From: Gossypium raimondii
Taxonomy: Eukaryota > Streptophyta > Magnoliopsida > Malvales > Malvaceae
Length of the DNA: 64,000 bases
Assembly: GCF_025698545.1 (NCBI RefSeq)
Contig: NC_068569.1
Coordinates: 2,170,001 to 2,234,000 of the forward strand
Reading direction: 5' to 3'
The notes beneath the pieces were generated by a model. It was not told the DNA's origin. It made no database searches and saw only the letters and a list, made by a program, of their open reading frames with translations. Position 1 is the first letter of the stretch, and each line of letters starts with the position of its first letter. Both the position numbers and the translations under genes were made by a program. Shown here piece after piece: positions 55,330 to 64,000 of this stretch.

Positions 55330-58300
55330 TTTTCAATGTTGAAGACACCTAGATGGGGTTAGTTTGCTTGTATGGTTGTGCAAAAATGAGGCTTTTCTGC
55401 AATCTGCATTGATGATAGGACATTGTGGGGCTTATTGCTCTTCAATGCTTTCTTTTTTAAACAGTTTTGGGCTTTTATGATCATTGCATGACTCAACTCT
55501 GTATGCAAATATTGACTTCATATTACGGTGCCCTTGGAGAAAAATAATTGCTTATTATTGCGTAATCTAATTACTAAATTTGTAAGAAAAGAAAATAATC
55601 ATACCCCAAATAAAGGGTCACTACTATCAACTAGAATAGGGCGTTATTAGGTTACAAATGCACGGGAATAATGGGATCTCAATTTAGTGGGATGGTGATT
55701 TTCATACTTAGGCCTCAAATAGGAACTTAGAAAGTGTTAAGTGAAGCTTACGAAAGTGACTTTGCAGTATATAAGATGAGCAAAATTGGCCAATCAACAA
55801 CAGACAGTGGCTTAAATTTGGTTTTATAACATATATCTGTTCAATCTCCAACCTCCAAACCTTCCTCTCATAAAGAAGCAACAAAGATCATAGCATTATC
55901 CCCAACAACATTAAGGAGCATTGATTGTGTGATGTGATGTGAGTGATTTATAAATAAATTTATCTAACACTGTTAAACAACTTAAAGCCCAATGTCTTTT
56001 ACCGATCATTTAACATCGAGACAGATTCAAGGAACGAACACCGGTCTTTTGCTCCTTTTTTGGTGCCCTATCAATCGGGCCCTGCTAGCTTTTAAATGAG
56101 CCTTGACGATGGTTCACCCAACAAATCTTTTCATGTTTATGGTACAGCACGAACCATTCTTTCATCTGTTAAAGTGAGTTATCGTGCAATGTTCCCTTCC
56201 CTGTCTGGTGGGTGGGAGTATGGTACATATAAAGCTCGTAATCATCTAAAGGGAGAAGAAACATGAGAATTTCATGTGAATGAGTAAAGTAAAAGCGCAT
56301 GCAACTTCATTTCAGTATTGGATGGCAGCTAAGCTTCCATGGTCAGTCTTTTACGCATTCACAGAGCAAAAGAAGGGGACCAATATCGTATTTCCTTTAG
56401 TCAACAATCACACTCTGAGTGGCAATCCTGCTAAGTACTTTTCGATCGTTACTATACTTTGAATATATATATATATATTATCATTGTAGGGTTTGGACCC
56501 ATGTTATCTAAGTAACAAATTGAAGTTTTAACCACTACTTTAAGAAAATCTTCAAATTTAATCTCATTGATGTTAAAAGTATCATGGAAGTTTTGTACCA
56601 AAATTAAATTATATTTTATCTACTTTACTAAAAAATAGACAAATTAATCCATTTACGGTAGATTAAAACCAAATTAGTTATATCCATTAAATATCATATC
56701 CTTTTTTATTGTTAAAAACTAAAGTAGTCAACAAAATAAGTAGATGCTACGTATATTTCTTACTAACGATATATGAACCAGTGTTTAAATATTAGAAACA
56801 GATATAACTTTTAATAGAAAGATGAATTTACTTTTTTTGATTTAACATACATGAATTAATTTGTCCAGGATTTTTAAAAAATGAACAAATTACAATCTTA
56901 ATACAAAGATTTCCATTTTGTTTCGCTTTGTAACCTTGACGTGGACGAATAAAGATGTGGTTAAGAGAATATAGTTAATTTTGGATTTTGCATTGCAAGT
57001 TCAGTAGGGCAATTTATAGGTTACTAGAAATCTGACAAATACAATTCAAGGGGTTTCCTTGTCGCGTTGCAATCAACCTGTTTGAAGCATCTATGTCATG
57101 GGTTATGTGAAAGACAAGGCATCAGTTGAATTTTCATTTATGACAACGTATCTAAATTGTTATCTCAAAGAAGAAGAACAAAACACGTATAAAAATGTTG
57201 ATGTCCTGCTATATAGAAGATGACTGCATCACTGAAACTGCATAATTTTGACCCGGAACTCTGGGCCATGATTGAGAAGAGGCCTGAACTAGTCTAATGG
57301 GCCACTTCCTGCTTGAAAATTTACTCCTCCTAAGCTTCCTATTGGCTTAGACAATTGGGTGTTAAATAAAGGATTCAATTTCATACTCCTACCACTTGAC
57401 TCGGCCGAAATGCTCCATTTCAATATAATAAAATCTAGGTTTTGCTTTTGTATAAATTTTGATTGGTATCGGTTATATTGATGCATATTAAAAGATTAAC
57501 GTCCGTATGGCTTAAAATATGATGTATTGATTAATATGAAAGAATGAATTATTTTGTATGTATGTTTTTATGGAACTTAATTTTACGTGCACAGGATAAT
57601 CTTATTTAATGTATAGGATTATAATTTATATTGTTTATTTTAAATTTATTGAATAATTTATTGTTATATTTTTTGCATAATAAAACTTTACATAAACATT
57701 TTTAAGGTATATGTATTGTATTAAAATATACGGAATTTAGATTAATAACCAAAATATTATAAAATTTTACATTAACAGTTGTGTCATTGTCACTTTACTC
57801 TTTTAATTGGTCATGGACACTAACCCAAAGTTTTAATCTTTTGTTGACCTTGTGCCGTGGTTCGCATGTTGAGATCGTGGGTGACAATTGAGAGGGCTAA
57901 CGAGGGCCAAAACCTTGACCGAGTCACTAGAGGGGCATTGTAGAAATCAGAGGTTTAGGCCTTCTTCAACAAGGATGGCAAAGCTCCTAGAGCTGGGAGA
58001 AGTCTTAAGAAGCATTAAGGAGGGTTTCAAACATCAGGGTAGCACTCAAGACCCACTAAAACCAAGCAAGCCTACAAGTACCACCGTGGCAAGGAGAACA
58101 GACTTGCCAAGGCATCAAAACCAAGCCAACAAGGTCTAGACACGTGCAAAAGGCTCTAGAATCATATGGAGCACGCGAGAATTGTCTAGAGTGCAAGAGA
58201 ATGGCTTGGGACATATAAGAACCGAGACAGATGAACCTAAAACTGTCCAAAATTACCTAGAACAACTTGATACGCAGGAGAATGGCTTAGAAAAGCCTTA

Positions 58301-59523
58301 AACCGCCTTTGACTAAGGTTTAACTGCCTTAGAAGATACTTCGAGATTAGAAATGATCTTAGCCCTCCATTAGTGTCAATATTAATAGTCGGATCAACAT
58401 GGGTTGTCTATAAGCATCCAAGTGAGATTAAGTGCTTAAGAAACTTAGACATGCTTGACTATATAGTAGGAGTTCCCTTGTAAAGTTTTCTTTGTAAATA
58501 CGGTCTAATATACTATCATAGCTTTCTCCTTAGGTCCTATCTCAGCCAATGATACTTGCCCTTAATTCATCACCCATAGTGAAAAAAAAAAAAAGCGAGA
58601 ATTTTACAAAACAATAAAGAAAATATTGAGTAACGTATAATCATAGTAACTATATAAAATTAAGAAAAATAAATAAAGGAAATGAAAATTCTAACATAAT
58701 ACCATGAAAGAAAAGGTGATAGATCAAACATTTGGAACTATAAAACCAAATTCATATGAAAATATTGACAAACCCAAATAAAGAACACAGAATCAGGAGT
58801 TAAAAAGCATTGAAGGTTATTATAATGTAATTTTATTTGTTGAAAAAAAATACTGACAATTACAAACATTATAATATTCTTGTAATTTTGTGATTAAGCA
58901 GACAATTATCCATCTTAATATTCAGCTTACTCTCTCTTCTATCTTTTTCTGTTCCATTTATTTATTGAATTATTACAAATCATCTTGTTGACAAACTTTT
59001 AACTAATAACATATATTTATAGCTCAGTTAATAAAATTGGGGAATCAAAATATTTTTTAATTTTAATTTTGAGAAAATATCCAAAAATAACATAATTAAA
59101 AAAATCCATTAGGGTATTGTTTTGTCACTATCTAACTAATAAATAACTAATAATCCTTAAAGAAAATATAGAAAGCTAAATTTAGAAGCATAATCAGAAG
59201 ATCATATGCAAATAAAGGGTACTACTGTAAATTAAAAGAACTACAAGTGCTTTTATAATTGAAATCTTCTGTATCCGTACTTATGTTCCCAATAATCGAA
59301 ATAAAGTACTGTAACAATTTAATCTTTTATTATTATTATTATTCGTATCAAAGTGAGATCCACGCTCTCTCGTATCCTATCTTTTCCGATTGCCTCGTAA
59401 ATCCTTCAGATCTTTTTTAGGTTTCTAATTTTCCAATTCCATGCATAATTTCTGAATTCTTCGAAACTATCTTCATTTCCTTCTGTGGAAGTAAAAGAAA
59501 ATCCAATTCTTGGTTATCGTGAG
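55330..59523. other. Intergenic region between the LRR gene and the PTPMT1-like gene
   Basis: It contains the LRR gene promoter (near 55330-55800), AT-rich DNA, and a GC-richer stretch at about 57840-58560 ending just before a poly-A run (58581-58594). That stretch could be a retroposed or LTR fragment, but no domain was recognised in it. No gene is supported. Confidence 0.7.
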
Positions 59524-61173
59524 ATGAAGATCGAGGAGTTGGATGAAGTGGAGAATGATCGGCGAAACGACGGCGTTAAGCAGCTACAGATAGTTAGAGT
59601 CGACGACGCGAAGAGAGTTCTAGTCGGAGCAGGTGCTCGGATCCTGTTTTACCCGACCCTTTTATACAATGTTTTCAGAAACAAAATCCAATCTGAATTC
59701 AGATGGTGGGACGAAGTTGACCAGGTTTCTTTTTTTTCTTTCTTTAATCTTATCCTTAATTTCCCCTCTTCATCTATCATTTCTTTTCTTTATTAACCCC
59801 AAATCAGTATTCATCCCCTTTGGTGGTCGATTAAAAACTGTGACTTTCAGACAGCAAAAACGGATCCTTTACTTGTGCTCTGTTCTACCGATGATAGTTT
59901 TTTTTAACGATTCTTTTTTTTATTAAATTTCAGTTTCTTTTGCTGGGGGCGGTTCCGTTTCCCAAGGACGTTCGACGGTTGAAGCAATTGGGCGTTGGTG
60001 GGGTGATCACTCTGAATGAACCTTTTGAAACTCTGGTTTCCACTTCTTTATATCGTGTAAGTTTTTTCTTAGATTGTTACCATGTTTTTTTATTAAACTA
60101 ACGATTTAAAAAGGTTTTCTATTTTCTTGGGTATTGATGTTTAATTTTATTGGTTTATGCTTTTATTGCAGGCTCATGGAATTGATCACCTAGTAATTCC
60201 AACGAGAGATTATTTATTTGCTCCTTCAATTTCAGATATAAGCAAAGCTGTGGCTTTCATTCATAGTGAGTAGATAATTCTTTTAACAATCTCTGAATCT
60301 GTTAACCACAGTAGCCGTCTCATTCGATTTGGTCCCCTCTCCCCCTCCATTTTTGGCTGTAGAGAATGCATGTTGCTGTAGAACCACCTACGTTCATTGC
60401 AAAGCTGGACGAGGAAGAAGCACCACCGTTGTGCTTTGCTATTTGGTATTTTTTTACTAACTATTGTTCAGTAACCTCTGACGTTAGCCCCAGATTTGAT
60501 TTTAATTTATACGAGTGAATTTGTCTTAAATTCTGCAGGTAGAGCATAAGCAGATGACACCTGCAGGCGCCCTCGAATATGTTCAGTCTCGAAGACCTCG
60601 AGTTTTGCTTGCTCCCTCACAATGGAAAGTAAGTTTGATGGTGTTATTTTGTGCCCCACATAGTAGGAAGAAAACGAAGTTGATGATATGATACTAATGG
60701 CTCTGTTTGTGTTGGTCAGTTTTAGTTTTAGATTATGCATGAATTGCTGTGTGCACAGAAAAAAAAAGGACAAGGTTTTATGAGCATTATGAATGGCCTG
60801 TTAATAGTTACTCTATATTTCCGGATAGAATTCATTACCTGTCACAAGCATGAATGAGTTGTGTTTCTTCCCGTTTGTTTATTTCTTGCTTGTAAATGGT
60901 TTGGAGCAGGCAGTTATGGAGTATAGCAGGCACCGACAGCCAACACACTCCCCAACAGCAGATGCAGTTATGATTACAAAAGAAGATCTTGAAGGCTATC
61001 ATAATACTTTTGATAATATTACTGGCAAGGAGCTTGTGGTTATGCCCAGAATGGTGAGAGCCAGGCCCATGATAGCTAGACTATCCAAACTATCATGCCT
61101 TTTTGCATCGTTGAAAGTTTCCGGTGTTTCTGGACCTGTGAATGGGAGGCTAAGTGAAACACGTGCTTGCTGA
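59524..61173 (+). CDS. PTPMT1-like dual-specificity phosphatase (phosphatidylglycerophosphate phosphatase family)
   Basis: Exons 59524-59724, 59934-60056, 60172-60265, 60363-60445, 60539-60628 and 60910-61173 encode 284 aa. The P-loop HCKAGRGRS at residues 151-159 is the CX5R signature, with catalytic Cys152 and Arg158. Upstream, GGVITLNEPFE (around residues 90-100) and IPTRDYLFAPS carry the general-acid Asp region typical of PTPMT1/PGP phosphatases. Family members dephosphorylate phosphatidylglycerophosphate, a step in making phosphatidylglycerol and cardiolipin, in mitochondria or other membranes. The basic C-terminal extension with ARLSKLSCLFASLK is typical of plant members. The first in-frame ATG is at 59524; upstream codons in frame lack an ATG. 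All introns have GT/AG borders, and no defect was found. Confidence 0.95.
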
Positions 61174-64000
61174 GTTTGCTGCTCCTTCAACAGCCATTGT
61201 GGATGTTGCTTGTATAGAAAATGCAAATAAGTATAGGTTGTAAAGGTCTTATAAAAATCTCTTTTCCAGTAAGTGTGTATGGAAGAAACAGAAGGAAAAC
61301 TATAAAAACAAAGAAAGCTAGAAGAGTTTCTCTTCAATGATAATAGATGTGTATAAGATGAGTATCCTTTATACAATCAACTGTACTATTTCATATATCC
61401 ATGAATCTATCTTTGACTCAATTGTGAAAAGCATACGCTTCACTTTGTAGCACGGTTTGCCCTATATGAAGTAGCTTAATCCCCTGTTTTAAGCCATCTG
61501 GATTCAAGCCTGTATTTCCGAACAGGTCTCCAAATGGGTAAGCTATATTGTATTGTTCAGTACCTTGGAATCAGCCAAACCTTATCCCATTTTGATGTGA
61601 TGGCCATTGTTGTTGTCAAAGAGATGAAATTTCCAGGCTGAAGTTTTGGAAACTTGCTCCAAAAGCCAAGATTCTTTGCACCAATCAGTCCTAGCAACAG
61701 CAATAGTTTGGAAAGGATTTGTACGGAGATTAACAACAAGACAAGATATTTACAGGTCCAAGGCCCCGCGCAAAAAAACAAATTCAATTGATGCTGACTA
61801 ATTATTTCAAGCGTTGGTCCTTGTCTAACCACCAATAAAGAGAACCTTGTAATCCAACCCTATTTCCCTGTCTTATAAGATCAGGAACCTTCATCATGGT
61901 CAGATTCTGGATAGGAAACTACTCTAAAGGGTATAGAATACTACAAACATTGCTTGATAATTCCTTGTATGCACTGCACTTTTATTAAAGACTTATTCCC
62001 AAAGTCTCATTTTGATACTGATCATTCATCAATGGAGTTCAATATTCATAAAATTTGCATACATTTCAACTGCGATTCAACAGATGCCGGCATGTTTTTT
62101 TTTTTCAAGTACTAACTACTGTATCCATTTCAATCTTACCCAAACCTTATCTTCATCTCGCAGTTAATATTATAATCAGAGCTTTATGTCTTAATCTAAA
62201 CAAATTGGATTAATTTTAACAGTCCTCCCTAAACCCTCATTAGTGGCTGCTTATTTTTAAACTGTTCATATAAATATTAAGAAAGAAAATGGGCTTATAT
62301 AGAAGTAGCCATCCCAAATGTTCCTTTCACCTTTTGTTGCGCCAATCACTTTCTCTTTAAAATCTGATAGAGGCTGATGACAATGGCATGGGTTACATCA
62401 TTGATCATGTAGCATAAAGCTTTTGTTTTGCATTATTATATAATTTGTTGGATTGTTCATCTATGCATGAAATGCCCACTAGTCTTTCCTAACTACAACC
62501 AATTAGGTACATTTTAACAGGAAAGAGTCTTAACTGCTACGCACAACCGCCTGCACCTCTCCCATTGAGTAGTTTATTGCGACAGTGCGCCAAAATAGAC
62601 TTATATATGTCAGAGTACAAATCAAAAGGTTACAAAAAGGAAGGTTACTTTAGTGCCCTTCACCCTCTTCAAGAAAACACAAAACATTAGCTATCAAACT
62701 TGAACTACGAGACCGTTACTAGTACAGGCATGCAAGTGATCGATCGAGAACAGCTTAAAGTATTCATAAAGATAGTTTTTTTTTTTTTTCTAAAAACAGT
62801 GACCATATATTGGCAAAATGTACATATTTGAAACTTCAGACTAGGAATACATAAATATTTGTTTCAAAAAAGCTTAGTAAGCAGAGATCAGTGGGTGCTG
62901 GTTTACTATATCTAAAAAGAAGCTGTTGGCCTAGCCTTGGCCTCGACATTGCTGTTGAAGAATAAATAAAAGTTGGGCATTGCTTTGCCCATGTTGTTAT
63001 ATTCCTTATCGCACTACACAATTCTACCTGCAACTTCTTTATGGGACCAAATCTCTGCAAACCCCAAAACCCTAACACTGCTAATACACTTCTTTCTATT
63101 CCCTTTTAAAAGCAAACCCAAATCTCCCCATAAAGCTAAAGAAATTGAATATCAGCTTTTTAGGTTGAACAAGACATTTCATTCACTTTTATTTGGATTG
63201 CATGTGGAAAGAGACATATTTCCTCTTTTCTCACTCTATTATTTATAACCCACCACCCCCACCATCCCTACTAGGATTTTCCTCTTTTTCTTTAAAACAT
63301 AAAACATGTATTATATATATACCAACCTTAAGCATCTCTACACCCCATTTCTTTCACATGTATTTGATTAGCAGATATATATTCAATGCGGGGAAGTATA
63401 TATATGATGGTGGAAAATACAATGGATATATATGTAGTAAGTAGACAAATGTAGAGATTACATTATATGCTAAAATGACAAGAAAAAAGAAATTTTTTTT
63501 TTCCAATAAGTTATGAGAGAATGGGTCGTTCCAAAGCATGCATAAAAGGTTATTCTTGTCTGCTCATATATACCCTTGTTTCCAGTGCTTTAATTATTCC
63601 TTTCAGAAACTACGATGAAGCTGCCTTGCTCTATATCTTCTATTTAGCTTTATTTCATGCACGTCCCCTGAAAGCTAAAAAAGCTAACATGCACGTTACT
63701 CTCTCTCTTTCTCTCTGTGTCACTTTGTTTCTTTGCCTTTGTGGATTTGAATTGTGTGGGAGATAAGTTCATTTAATTTGCTATCTGTATAATAATATAA
63801 AGCAGTAAAGAAGTTTCCCAATTAACCTAATAAAATTCTGCTTTTAAAATGTGGTTTCTGCTGCTATACTGTAGAAAGATTCCAATATTCCAAATTAGAA
63901 AAAGGAAAAATAAATACAAAACAAAAACTAATGAAACCCCACTTCCTTTTGATATAATCTAAATGCAAACAACCAAACAAAACTCCTTTATTAGGAGGAT
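61174..64000. other. 3' flank of the PTPMT1-like gene and intergenic DNA to window end
   Basis: No supported gene on either strand. Reading frames at 61557-61835, 62836-63248 and 63193-63766 are low complexity or lack domains. Several TA-rich runs (for example 63312-63322) occur. Confidence 0.75.

Noticed and set aside
57888-58139. 83-codon open frame in the GC-richer intergenic stretch
   Set aside because: Basic, low-information sequence without a domain; possibly a repeat fragment, not a gene.
63193-63766. Overlapping short frames with hydrophobic translations near the window end
   Set aside because: Low complexity, no conserved motif and no gene structure.

Overview
The window is plant nuclear DNA: AT-rich, with GT-AG introns, classic plant gene families and nested LTR-type repeats. 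The gene content and the abundant long LTRs with TGTAACA...TGTTACA ends suggest a Malvaceae genome, most likely cotton (Gossypium). That assignment is inference from memory of such repeats. No database was searched.

Region 1 (1-36.4 kb) is a rearranged tandem cluster. It starts with the 3' part of a cytosolic-type arginyl-tRNA synthetase gene (exons from 29 to 4524). Four copies of a secreted GH17 beta-1,3-glucanase-like gene with X8/CBM43 domains follow: A (7890-16175), B (23005-26544), C (30494-32860, a pseudogene) and D (34125-36350). About 6 kb covering the synthetase 3' half, its AT-rich downstream spacer and a B-type GH17 promoter plus signal-peptide exon is repeated (1466-7723 and 17219-23324). 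The second synthetase copy lacks its 5' exons and carries a frameshift. GH17-A is a mosaic: promoter, first exon and most of the catalytic domain are D-type, while the last third and the 3' flank are nearly identical to B. Its first intron is swollen to about 6.25 kb by two nested LTR-type insertions, each with an exact 5-bp target-site duplication. A third LTR-like repeat containing a decayed copia pol fragment lies behind GH17-B, and its edge coincides with the end of the duplication unit.

Region 2 (37.2-42.1 kb) holds two profilin genes in tandem on the minus strand (131 and 133 aa, three exons each). Region 3 (42-49 kb) is intergenic, with a fold-back MITE-like element near 45.1 kb. Region 4 (49.3-61.2 kb) holds a two-exon DUF1005 gene, a single-exon secreted LRR protein on the minus strand (At4g06744/LRX-like with a Gly-rich N-terminus), and a six-exon PTPMT1-like dual-specificity phosphatase. 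From 61.2 kb to the end I see no gene.

The genes are not an operon or pathway. The coherent story is local genome evolution: unequal exchange, gene conversion and retroelement insertion have produced diverging beta-glucanase paralogs. All of them have lost the Asn that precedes the acid/base Glu. Two carry an in-frame 23-residue duplication next to the nucleophile loop, and two carry a doubled X8 module.
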